From Flaccisagitta enflata (taxonomy: Eukaryota > Chaetognatha > Sagittoidea > Aphragmophora): a DNA stretch of 64,000 nt. Under the pieces are notes generated by a model. That model was not told the DNA's origin. It did not search any database and saw nothing but the letters and a program-made list of their open reading frames with translations. The stretch is from contig OZ231126.1 in assembly GCA_965153355.1 (NCBI GenBank), positions 104,408,001-104,472,000 of the forward strand. The letters are read 5' to 3'. The translations under genes and the position numbers were made by a program. Numbering within the stretch: position 1 is the stretch's first letter; each line of letters begins with the position of its first letter. Of the stretch, positions 33,299 to 43,300 are shown piece after piece.

Positions 33299-36025
33299 AT
33301 GGCACAAGGCGGTTTGCCCCCGGGCTGCGCCATGTGGTATGATCAAGAACCAGCGGCTGACGAGCGTCATGCCAAACATCTGATTAGAACTATGACAAAA
33401 GAAGCTAACGCATTTACTCAACTCTATGAGTTGGCTAGAGAAAGAAACGATGCAGGATTTTGCAATGAAGCAAATGAAGCGCGTTCCAGAGTGGAAGTCG
33501 CGCGAATCACAGCCTTAGATCAAAGCTCCAAATTTGAGCAAAAGTTTCAAGAGCAAATTGACGCCATGGTCGGGAAAGTTTCCCGCATTTTGGAAAGTCA
33601 CCCCCCTTTCCCAGAGATACTCTCCGTTATGGCCAACGAACAGGCGCTTCCCAATTTCATTCAAAGAATTCAAAATCCAACCCCACCCCCGTTTCCCGAT
33701 CAAACTCAATTTCCCATCAGAATTCCCCGTCAATTGTTCGTTCAACCCCAAGCCATGGCCACAACCCCCACAGCATTTGGTCCTATTGCCCCTCCCCTTG
33801 CGATTACCAACCCAGTCACTAAACCAAAACAGAAATCTTTGGTCCCTATCAATCCTACCCCAAATGCCTTTCAAAAATTAGCCCCATCGCGACCTCAAAA
33901 TCACCCTCCTAGCAAAACTTCAAAATCAAAGACAAACTCTCCCATAGTGGAGCAGCCCGAAACCCCACAGAATGTGGCGGAACGTCAAATCGCGGCCCTT
34001 AAGCAGCGGTATGACGAAATTATGGAGCAGAAGGGACAGAGTAACCTTAGATATAGGAATGAGCAATCAGAGTTGAACGAAAACACAAATAGAATTCGAG
34101 ACTTGATTTCAGACATAGAAACTCAAGTTGAAAATTTGAACATTCAGAATACCCCTAGCGTCTCAAATAGAGAGAAAAGAAATCAGACCCAAGATTGGAT
34201 CTCTAATGCCAATTTTCACTCCCGCTCCCCATCCTCAATTGCTCCATCAGAATCAGTCCCTCCCTCACTTTCTAAACAAAGATCACTGCCCCCGAGTGTG
34301 GCAGAGTGGCTAGAGAATAATTTTGATGATGATTCAGTCGCAAAATATCAAACCCAAAAAGACGCGAAAGCAGACTTTGAAAAAGATTTTCCCTCCCTCA
34401 GACAAAATGATTTGGATCGCTCATACGCAACCAAGGCGACGTCCAGACAGTCTGTCTTCGCCACCAACCACTCGTCGGTGCCCTCGGCGAGCAATCCGGT
34501 GTTTCAGGGACCCCGATCTGAGTCCCGTGAAACGACCGGAGGATCCCGGCGATCAACAAAAGTCAAACCGCCGGTCAAAGAAGAGCCCCTTATCGTTGAC
34601 ATGAACCCGGATCAAGGAATCAATCAGGTAAACCATGATCTCCTTAGATTTCAAGTCGCGTCATCTGCAAGAGAATTTCTTGTTGCTAATCGTTATAAAA
34701 AGGAAGACACTTTCAATGGTGATAATGACGTTGACTTTGAGAGCACGTTGAATCGTTATCAATGGATAACATCTCAACACGGGGTAGACAAAACTCAGGC
34801 CTTTATGGAACTCTCTCATTACTTCACCGGCTCTGCCGGCACCATAGTAGCTCTATATGAAAATGAGAAAGATCCAGCAAAGGGTATCGCAGATGCAGTG
34901 TCACATCTTAAGAGAGAGTATGGGTGGAGAAACATTAGCTCTCAGTCCATGTTAGACAAAGTTTTAAGAGGGGGCAAATTAGACAAAAATGATACCAAAG
35001 GAATTCAAAAACTTAGACTCTCTCTTGAAAAAATTTACAAGAAAGCAAAAGATATGGGGAGGGCAGCAAATTTTGATACATCTGACACAATTAACCGCAT
35101 AATTAGGCAAAGAGTCCCGTTTGTATCTCATCAGTGGGCAAAGAAAATGACCAAAAATAGACTTGAAATTGAGGAGGATGACGATGACGACAATCCTCTG
35201 ATGATTGAACCCACTTTTGACGATTTCCTAAAATATCTAACTAGTCAAAGCCTAATCAGATCCGAAATGGTATCAATCTTAGGAAATGATCCGAAGAAGA
35301 ATACGCGAAATAGGGGCGACGACGCCGTCATCAACTCAATCGGAGTCGGCAACCCAAAACAAAGCGCGTCAAGAGGCGGCAAATCCGTTCGAGGAGGAAG
35401 AGGAGGCGGCGGCCGCGGCGGCGGCGCCAATCGCGGACGAGGAGCTGGTAATCGCGGAAACTCGAATGCTGCTTCCCACGATTCTACCTCAGCCTCCTTT
35501 CCCATCTCGACCGACACAACTAGCCAACCGGCTCATCGAGGAAATCAATCTTCTCAACAGAAAGGCCGTGGAAATCGAGGATTCGGGCGCGGCGGTGGCC
35601 GAGGCGGCGGCGGCGCTGATCGCGGAAATTCGAGCTCCCAAAGTCGCGGTGCCTCTCACGGCGACCGCGAAAACGGACAAAGCCACTTAAGTCATCGAGG
35701 AGGCGGCGCCAACAACGCCAACAGAGGACGCAGCGAGCACACAGCAAACAGCACTCCCAGTGCAGGTATGTCAAATTGGACATGTCCCTGCTGTGGTGCG
35801 ACTCAGAAATGGCACTCGATTGATAAGTGTGGCGCATTCTTGAAAAAACCTCAGGGTGAAAAGTTTGGTGTGTTGAAAAGTATGGGCTCTTGTATACGTT
35901 GCCTTGAAAAGGGTCATTTAGCTAAAAATTGCAGTTCAAACATTAACTGCGCAACTTGTTCGGGGCCACATCATACAGTAATGCACAAGGAAAAACCCGA
36001 GGGAAACACTGATTCCGATATTTGA
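33299..36025 (+). CDS. gag: BEL/Pao Gag
   Basis: 908 codons. The N-terminal half is Pro/Gln/Ser-rich with short coiled-coil stretches. Residues about 440-640 carry the capsid-like region seen in BEL/Pao Gags (VASSAREFL... FYTG-type block, here SHYFTGSAG, then ESL-like LKREYGW). Residues about 690-820 are Arg/Gly-rich (RGGR, GGGRGG), a nucleic-acid-binding tail. Three zinc-knuckle-like motifs close the protein: CPCC...C near 828, CIRCLEKGHLAKNC near 865, and CATCSGPHHTVMH near 884. This arrangement is typical of BEL/Pao Gag. It ends in UGA (36023-36025); the next frame, protease/pol, is the same frame. The ATG at 33299 is the first in a long frame and follows the leader directly. Confidence 0.9.
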   Translation: MAQGGLPPGCAMWYDQEPAADERHAKHLIRTMTKEANAFTQLYELARERNDAGFCNEANEARSRVEVARITALDQSSKFEQKFQEQIDAMVGKVSRILESHPPFPEILSVMANEQALPNFIQRIQNPTPPPFPDQTQFPIRIPRQLFVQPQAMATTPTAFGPIAPPLAITNPVTKPKQKSLVPINPTPNAFQKLAPSRPQNHPPSKTSKSKTNSPIVEQPETPQNVAERQIAALKQRYDEIMEQKGQSNLRYRNEQSELNENTNRIRDLISDIETQVENLNIQNTPSVSNREKRNQTQDWISNANFHSRSPSSIAPSESVPPSLSKQRSLPPSVAEWLENNFDDDSVAKYQTQKDAKADFEKDFPSLRQNDLDRSYATKATSRQSVFATNHSSVPSASNPVFQGPRSESRETTGGSRRSTKVKPPVKEEPLIVDMNPDQGINQVNHDLLRFQVASSAREFLVANRYKKEDTFNGDNDVDFESTLNRYQWITSQHGVDKTQAFMELSHYFTGSAGTIVALYENEKDPAKGIADAVSHLKREYGWRNISSQSMLDKVLRGGKLDKNDTKGIQKLRLSLEKIYKKAKDMGRAANFDTSDTINRIIRQRVPFVSHQWAKKMTKNRLEIEEDDDDDNPLMIEPTFDDFLKYLTSQSLIRSEMVSILGNDPKKNTRNRGDDAVINSIGVGNPKQSASRGGKSVRGGRGGGGRGGGANRGRGAGNRGNSNAASHDSTSASFPISTDTTSQPAHRGNQSSQQKGRGNRGFGRGGGRGGGGADRGNSSSQSRGASHGDRENGQSHLSHRGGGANNANRGRSEHTANSTPSAGMSNWTCPCCGATQKWHSIDKCGAFLKKPQGEKFGVLKSMGSCIRCLEKGHLAKNCSSNINCATCSGPHHTVMHKEKPEGNTDSDI

Positions 36026-36028
36026 CTC
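36023..36028 (+). promoter_or_regulatory. In-frame gag UGA: candidate readthrough stop
   Basis: Gag ends UGA-CUC and the same frame then stays open without any other stop through protease and the whole of pol (to 40384). Most BEL/Pao elements encode gag-pol as one frame, so this is either programmed stop-codon readthrough (UGA followed by C is a favourable context) or a single disabling mutation. I do not write out the joined product. Confidence 0.6.
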
Positions 36029-39000
36029 CATGCGGCATACGCAGGGCACGGCGCCACTAGACCCATTGTACCTGTATTAGTTTGGTCCGGTGGTGTAAAG
36101 TGTCCTACGTATGCCCTGTATGATACTGGAGCTAACTGCTCCGCTATCATAGAGCCTCTCTGTCATAAAATAAATGCACCAATCAAATACATAGACATGA
36201 AATTAAATACATTTAATCAAAATTCTCAAAGTAAGAGACCAATAACTTCCTTCAAAATTACTAATCTAGCAGAAACCTTCCAATTAGATATAGAAAATGC
36301 TTTAATTAGTAATTCCTTATCCACAGAGGGAGAAAACCCACCTACTCCCGAAGATTTGCATCAATTTGAACATCTTAAAAATTTGACCATCACTGAACTA
36401 GAAAATAAGGAAGTAGGTGTCTTACTGGATGCAAAACATTCCTTCTATTTTTGTACTGGTGATAAATATGCAGGAGGCCCTAATGACCCTATAGCTTTAG
36501 AAACATATTTTGGAGTAACTTTAATAGGCCCTAAAATTATCTCAGATAACAATTTGAACAATGAAATAGAAACCTTTGATGAGATAATGGCCATTAATGC
36601 TGAAACAATAACACTTGCAGACATGATTAACATTATGTTTAGAACTGATTTCATCTCCCGTGAGTCTGAAATTTTTCCCCAAGAAATGGTCCATCCCTCT
36701 ATCCATGATGAGCAAAGTTTACAACAACTCAATGATACTATTAGATATAACAAAGAAAGAAAGCGATGGATCATAGGATTCCCTTGGCGTTTAGGCCGGG
36801 ATGAAACAGCTACAATATTTAAAGATGTTAATTTCTTTGGCATGGCCTCTAGCAGACATGACAAATTAAAAATAAAATTTGAGGGAGATGAACTCTTGAA
36901 AGACGGATCATTTGAACAAATGGAACGTCATATTAGTGAAAATCATGTTAAAATACTAGATAATTTAGATGCCCCAGACGATGCCCCCGTCTGTTACTTG
37001 CCTAATTTAGTTGTCACTAAACCTGACAAACCCGGAAAATTCCGGATTTGTCAGGATGCAGCGGCAAGAGTGGGCAAACATTCATTGAATAGTTACTTAT
37101 TTTCAGGCCCTGATCTCCTAAATAAGCTAATTACAATAATTTTCAAATTTAGACAAAAAAGATATACTCTTTCTGCTGATATAAAAGACTATTACTATCA
37201 AATTGAAGTTGATCCCAAAGACCGCGCAGCCTTGCGCTTTCTCTGGTGGTCTGACAAAACCATGAACAAAACCATAGTCCTAGAAAGTTTGAGGCATATT
37301 TTTGGGGTCACTTCGAGCCCCACAATTGCCAATTTTGTACTGAGGAAACATGCCGAATTTTTTAAAGATAAAATGTCGGAAGAAGTGTTTCTCCTCTTAC
37401 TATATTCATTTTACGTCGACGATCTGTTGACGTCGGTTGACACTATAGAAGAAGCTACTAGAATCAAAATAGAATTGACTGAAATTTTGAAATTGGGCAA
37501 TTTTGTGTTAACAAAATGGAAGTCTAACATTCCGGAATTATGTGATGATAATGTTGTCACCCCTCCTTCCTCTGATCCTCAGGTCTTGCAAGAAACGCAG
37601 GTCGGACGCGACCAACCAAACTCTGAGAAGTCGATCAAGGAAGAAACCAACAATCGTCGCAAATTGGTCACCGGAGACCCCGATCTGCGTCCTCCGAGTG
37701 TACCAGTGGAGACAAACGACCAGGAGGCGGAAGAATTCGATGAGAACATCTCTCCGTCTGAACTGGTAAAACATCTTGATAGAACTTGGGAAGCCACTAT
37801 AATTAAGGATTTTATCACCGAAAGCAATGATAAAATATTAGGAGTAGGCTACGATTATTTGACTGATGAGATGCACGTCCGAATAGGCCAAAAGGCCCAG
37901 AGAGAGCTTAAGACAAAAAGAGACCTGCTCTCATTCATATCCTCCATCTATGATCCAGTGGGCTTTGTGGCCCCCTGGAACTTAGAGGGACGGATATATT
38001 TTCAATGGATAAATGATCCTAAAATACCCTGGAAAACCGAAATTCCCCCTGAAATGATAGAACCTGTCAATAAATGGAAATCCTCTATTGAGCATTTAAA
38101 ATCAATTAGAATTTCTAGATGGACAAACCCGTTGAACCTTGAGAACTCTATTTCTGAACTTGTCATTTTTACCGATGCGAGTTCTCATGGTTACGGCATA
38201 GTAGGATATCTCCGTAAGACTGTCCGAAATAATGGTGGGGGGTGCAGCGTGGTCTTTTTGATTGGAAAAAGCCACGTTGTGCCCACAAAAATGATGTTAA
38301 ATCCCACCGACGGCGCAATTCCTCACGGGGATTCCATTCCCCGTTTGGAATTGTGTGCCGCAAAAATTGGTGCCCAGTGGCGCGATTACTTTGTCCGTGA
38401 ATATGGTGAAAAATTTGCTAGAATATTTATCTTCTGTGATAGTTTAACGGTTCTCAACTGGTTGTTAAATTTCAGTAAAAGGTTCAAAACTTATGAAAAT
38501 TTCAGAATTAGATCAATTCAATCTATGACCGAATCGTCCGAGTGGAGACACGTACCTAGTCTCCAGAATCCGGCCGATCTGTGTTCTAAAGGCATTCATG
38601 CCAATGATCATAAACGCTGGTCTTTTTATCATAATGGTCCAGAGTTTTTACATTCTGATATTGCAGATTGGCCCCCGATTCGACCAACCGCAGCAAAACC
38701 AGAGGAACCCTTCGATGCCGACGTGGCCGCGATTTCCCTCATCTCTGTCCATGGGACAACTGGAGATGGAGATATAGAGGTCAACTACAAAACCACCGAA
38801 CCTTGGCCTTTAAAGGTAACTAAAAAGGTGGAAATGTGGTCTCATAAAATTCGTCGCATTGCTCTGATTAGAAAAGTTATCCTAACCTTGAAAACTAGAA
38901 TTGATAATAGAAAAAAGGGGATAACTGATACGAGACTTAGAACGAGAAAATCTGTTGAACCAAAGAAAAATAGATTTGTAATTCACTTGACAGAAGATGA

Positions 39001-40384
39001 AAGGTTAAAAGCTGAAAATTTGTTGATAGCCGCCCTGCAAAGTGAATGTTTCGAAAAAGAAATTCTAAAATTAGTAAAATTTGGCATTTTTTCACCTAAC
39101 GCCATAAGTGACTTGAAAATGAAGGATTCAAAGCTCAATTCTTTGTCTCCCTTCATTGACGAGCAAAATCTCTTAAGGGCTGGTGGTAGAGCCGGCAAAG
39201 CTGATTTTCTTCCCTTTGACACAAAATACCCCATAATACTCCCAAATTCTTCAAATGAAGTAGTTCGGTCCCTTATCCGTTTTTATCATTCAAAATTTGG
39301 CATGCATACAACCCAAAAACAAACTCTAACTTTGATACGTGAAAAATATTTTGTTTTGGGAGGGAAGGTCTCAGTGAACAGTGTAATTAGCAAATGTGTT
39401 AAATGTCAACGACTTGATAAGCAAACAGCCAAACAAATAGAAGGAGACCTTCCCATAGAAAGAATGGCACTAGTTCCCCCATTTACCAACTGTGGACTAG
39501 ATGCCCTAGGCCCCTTTCATTTAAAGCATACAGGGCGCAACACCAAAAAACAATTTGTGTTGATTGGTTGTTGCATGTCAACTAGAGCCATTGCCCTTAT
39601 TCCCCTTAGAGATATGACTACATCAGCTGTCATAAATAGTCTAATTAAAATTCATTCACAGTTTCCCGCCCTCAAAAAGTTGTTCTCAGATAATGGGAGC
39701 AACTTTCGGGGGGCAGATAGAGAAATTCAAGAAGCCATGAAAGCTTTTAACAAACAAGAAATAAATAAAAAATTAGAACAAATTAATCTAAGTTGGGAAT
39801 TTGGCCCCGCCCACTGCGGTGCGGCGGGGGGAGCATGGGAACGTCTCATTAAAATGGTTAAAAAATTACTTAGAAGCGTCATTGGCCAACAGAATGTTGA
39901 TGTCAATGACTTTGAGACATTACTCAGCGGGGCGGCATCGGTTATGAATAGAAGGCCTTTGACTGCAGCAAGTGCTGATGTGAATGACACTCTTCCCATT
40001 ACTCCCAGTCACTTCCTCTACCCATACTTATTCGTTGATTCCACCCATCTGATTCCTCCCTGCACAGGCGATCCGGAAACGTTGCGACACGGCTGGAAGT
40101 CTTCTCAAGCCTTGTTGGACAAGTTTTGGATTCAATTTAAGTCCGTGTACTTAACGGAATTGACGAATAAGCGTAGGGGGACTAACACTAAACCAATTAA
40201 AATAGGGACTCTCGTCTTAGTTAAGGATGACGCCGAACCCCGTGAATATTGGCCGTTGGGCCGCGTAATAAATATTTTGAATCAAGATCACGATCATCCT
40301 CGCCGCTTTCAAATCCGTTTAGCTAATGGCAGGGTGATCGATAGACATATTAATTCCACCCTCGTTCTTGAACTCGATCAATGA
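36026..40384 (+). CDS. pol: BEL/Pao Pol (protease, RT, RNase H, integrase)
   Basis: The frame is open from the codon after the gag UGA; the first ATG is at 36197, but the protease active site (YDTGAN, at about 36122) lies before it, so Pol must be made by readthrough from gag. From 36197 there are 1395 codons. RT: the palm blocks (FRICQDAA, ADIKDYYYQIEVD) and catalytic YVDD near residue 405. RNase H: FTDASSHGYG near 653 and LELCAAK. A polar linker (residues about 450-520) separates them. Integrase: zinc-binding His/Cys pair (HSKFGMH, CVKC near 1066), catalytic Asp about 1102 (GLDALG), Asp about 1165 (SDNGSNF) and Glu about 1215 (GGAWERL), spacing D-x49-E as in BEL/Pao. The C-terminal VGTLVLVKDD-like domain begins near 1335. 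All catalytic residues are intact. Overlaps ORF3 by 17 bases. Confidence 0.92.
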   Translation, partial: LHAAYAGHGATRPIVPVLVWSGGVKCPTYALYDTGANCSAIIEPLCHKINAPIKYIDMKLNTFNQNSQSKRPITSFKITNLAETFQLDIENALISNSLSTEGENPPTPEDLHQFEHLKNLTITELENKEVGVLLDAKHSFYFCTGDKYAGGPNDPIALETYFGVTLIGPKIISDNNLNNEIETFDEIMAINAETITLADMINIMFRTDFISRESEIFPQEMVHPSIHDEQSLQQLNDTIRYNKERKRWIIGFPWRLGRDETATIFKDVNFFGMASSRHDKLKIKFEGDELLKDGSFEQMERHISENHVKILDNLDAPDDAPVCYLPNLVVTKPDKPGKFRICQDAAARVGKHSLNSYLFSGPDLLNKLITIIFKFRQKRYTLSADIKDYYYQIEVDPKDRAALRFLWWSDKTMNKTIVLESLRHIFGVTSSPTIANFVLRKHAEFFKDKMSEEVFLLLLYSFYVDDLLTSVDTIEEATRIKIELTEILKLGNFVLTKWKSNIPELCDDNVVTPPSSDPQVLQETQVGRDQPNSEKSIKEETNNRRKLVTGDPDLRPPSVPVETNDQEAEEFDENISPSELVKHLDRTWEATIIKDFITESNDKILGVGYDYLTDEMHVRIGQKAQRELKTKRDLLSFISSIYDPVGFVAPWNLEGRIYFQWINDPKIPWKTEIPPEMIEPVNKWKSSIEHLKSIRISRWTNPLNLENSISELVIFTDASSHGYGIVGYLRKTVRNNGGGCSVVFLIGKSHVVPTKMMLNPTDGAIPHGDSIPRLELCAAKIGAQWRDYFVREYGEKFARIFIFCDSLTVLNWLLNFSKRFKTYENFRIRSIQSMTESSEWRHVPSLQNPADLCSKGIHANDHKRWSFYHNGPEFLHSDIADWPPIRPTAAKPEEPFDADVAAISLISVHGTTGDGDIEVNYKTTEPWPLKVTKKVEMWSHKIRRIALIRKVILTLKTRIDNRKKGITDTRLRTRKSVEPKKNRFVIHLTEDERLKAENLLIAALQSECFEKEILKLVKFGIFSPNAISDLKMKDSKLNSLSPFIDEQNLLRAGGRAGKADFLPFDTKYPIILPNSSNEVVRSLIRFYHSKFGMHTTQKQTLTLIREKYFVLGGKVSVNSVISKCVKCQRLDKQTAKQIEGDLPIERMALVPPFTNCGLDALGPFHLKHTGRNTKKQFVLIGCCMSTRAIALIPLRDMTTSAVINSLIKIHSQFPALKKLFSDNGSNFRGADREIQEAMKAFNKQEINKKLEQINLSWEFGPAHCGAAGGAWERLIKMVKKLLRSVIGQQNVDVNDFETLLSGAASVMNRRPLTAASADVNDTLPITPSHFLYPYLFVDSTHLIPPCTGDPETLRHGWKSSQALLDKFWIQFKSVYLTELTNKRRGTNTKPIKIGTLVLVKDDAEPREYWPLGRVINILNQDHDHPRRFQIRLANGRVIDRHINSTLVLELDQ

Positions 40385-43300
40385 TAACCATCGAGCCGTC
40401 AACTCGATAAACCTGTTGATTTACCAAACATTACAATCAATTTTCCGTTCTAAAATAGAAGTTTTCTCAACTAGAATTAACATTTCATGTTTTAAGATTC
40501 AACTAGAATTTCAACTAGAATTTCGTCCACTAGAATATGTTCTATTAGAATTTCAAATAGAATCGCGTAAACTAGAATTTCATTGTTGTCTTTCTCCGGA
40601 TGAAAACTCGCTCAAATCTCGTTCTTTTATCGCATTTCATGCTTTAAACCTGTTAAAAACCGTTCTTTATCCAGCTTGTGAAAAAGCAATTCCCTATAAA
40701 ACGTGTCATATTGAAAATACGGGTTATATCGTTGCGAGTACGCGTGTCCGCGACGAGAAAATGTATTGCGATTCGTCTGATGAAGATGAACGAGTCTCTC
40801 GGTCCTGGCGATCCAAGAGAGAGATCGAGGATGAGAATCGGCGCAAAGAGGAAGAAGAAAGACAGTCTATTAATCGGATGAAAGAATTCAACACCACGAA
40901 ACAGAATATTCAAAACACTCAAGATGAAATCGACCATTACACGGAGAAAAATGCCCGTAAACTTTTCGCGAGATTGAACCGCGACTTCGATTCTCTTTCT
41001 GCCGGCGCAACATTCTACGTTGACAAGGTCGTCGATCATCCTCCTCTTCCTCCTCTTATCCCCATCGATCCGGCAGTTGATGTGACTTTACCGGCGGCTT
41101 CGACGATGTCGCAGTCTTCTTCGGTCGAGTCGCCGCCGATCGCCACTTCCGATCACCCTTGCCTGTCGACGGCGAGATCGAAAGAACGACTCATTCCCAA
41201 CGCCGCTGACAGTCTTCCTCCTCTCGTCCCCATCTCTCCCACGCTCTCTCGTTCCTCCTCCACCGCAACACTCGTCGCGTCTGACGGAGAGTGGGATGAA
41301 GTGTCGGGCGCGGAAACTCCAGCGCCAATCGCCGCAGCAAATTTGAAGAAGAACTCTGCCTGCGCCGTGGATGGAAACGCGGCGACAGCAGCGGCGGCGA
41401 CTAACGCCAATCCAGCAGCGTTGGTCTTCAATTCCCCGTTGGCAGAGTCCACAGTTCCAAAAACTAAATTCCACAAGAAGAAAGCGGCAAAAGCGGCAGC
41501 CGCGGCGGCGAAACAAGACCAAACAAAGACGAAAACCGCCACCACCACAGCGGCGAAATCGGCGGCGCCGAAGGCGGCAAAGCCGAGTTACACCAATGAA
41601 GATAAAATCGCCGCGTCTTTCGACTCTTTGGAAGAGTACGGTCTCTTCCAGGCGAATCGGTTTGATCTTGAAAAATTAGGAGAAGAAGAGAAGAAGAAGG
41701 AAGAAGAAAAGAGAATCAGTCGCTACAAAACCTGGAAAAGGAACCAGAGTCGAAAGCGTAATCGCGCCAATTCTAAGAAGGATACAACCATGGCGCAAAG
41801 AAAGGAACAACATAAAAGATTCGAACAGGAACACTTCGAAAAATGCGCGAAGAAAAATGCCACCGTCAAAGCCATCAACGAATTCATCGACGAAATTAAC
41901 TTTTCGCCACAGCCAACTGAAGAAGAGGAAGAGGAACAAGACCGCGCCGACATCCTCACTACGACAGACTTTCCTTTCAGCAGCATCGGAGTATTCAAGA
42001 ATCTTTACAGATTGAAGCAGTTCAAGAAGAGGCTCGATTCGATCAATAATCATAAGAATTACGACGCCCACAGCCGGGAAATTAAATACCGGAAGGACAA
42101 ACACCATCTGCTCATCAGCTGGTGTGGCGAATCCACTGCCTCCGACTTCGATGTACATTTAGAAGATTTGAAAGAGTTCGAGGAAATTTACGATCTAAAG
42201 TCCTACGAAAAGATCATCTACCCAACTTACACGAATGAGCAAATAAATGCGATGTCCTTCGACGAATGTCGCATAAAAACCAAACAAATTAGAATGCAGC
42301 CGGCGGCGGACTGCAAAGTTTTGGCTCTTCGATGGGAAACGGAAGGCATCGACATGTGCCTCCTCGAAGCTTTCCAAGCTCATGATTGCGACCCTACGAA
42401 ATTTAAAGTAGAAGGCTTGAAAGCACTCCTCTCAACACATCGAGCCAATCGAGTGAGTGGTCATGAATATATATGTCGGGAAATCTATGTCGGGATGTTT
42501 ATCTCGATATGTCTTAAAAACATAATGATAATATGTAGATTTATGTCAAACAGCTGTAGCTGTGAGGTTGATGTTTATGTCAGGATGTCTATGTCGAGAT
42601 GTCTATGTCGGGATGCAAAAAATATCATAAAATGTACAGTTCATCTCAACATTGCACTTAAATTAATTTTAAAATCTTCCTCCAATATTCAGAATACTCT
42701 CGAGCGCATTTATGCAAGAGCGGGCGACGGTCGAACCCACGAAGACCTCAGACGCATGGCCTTCGACCAAATTCGGGAACATGAGCTGCCTATGTTCGCC
42801 AGCCTCTTCGAAGAGGAACTAAAATCCGTCGTCGCTCATGTAAGATTCAAGGATGTATTTAATTGCATTCAAACAACGCTCAACCTTAACACACTAGATT
42901 CAAAATTTAGAATAAAACTTATATTGAACATTGTATGTCCTATTACACTTGTTTTGTTTCCATCAATAAAACAGGCTAGACGATACGGAGTCGGTACTGC
43001 AGCCAGCAGTCGCCGACAACGTCACCTACGGGACCAGCTACGAAACCAGCTCAACTACGGTCGCAGCCCGGAGTCATTTAGTCACCATCGCGACGCCGAC
43101 GGCGACAATTCTTCACTTTACTCCGGCGCCACCGAACGATCGGAAATGATTCGTCAGCAGCGCGACGAAGCCGCTGATAAACAGGAGAAAAAGCAGCTGA
43201 GGGAAATCCGTATGGATCGTTTCCTCAACTCAATTCCGCAACCCGGTAATGAAATGGTAGAAAATGAGCAAACCCAAAAAGTCGATTTTGACAAAAAGAG

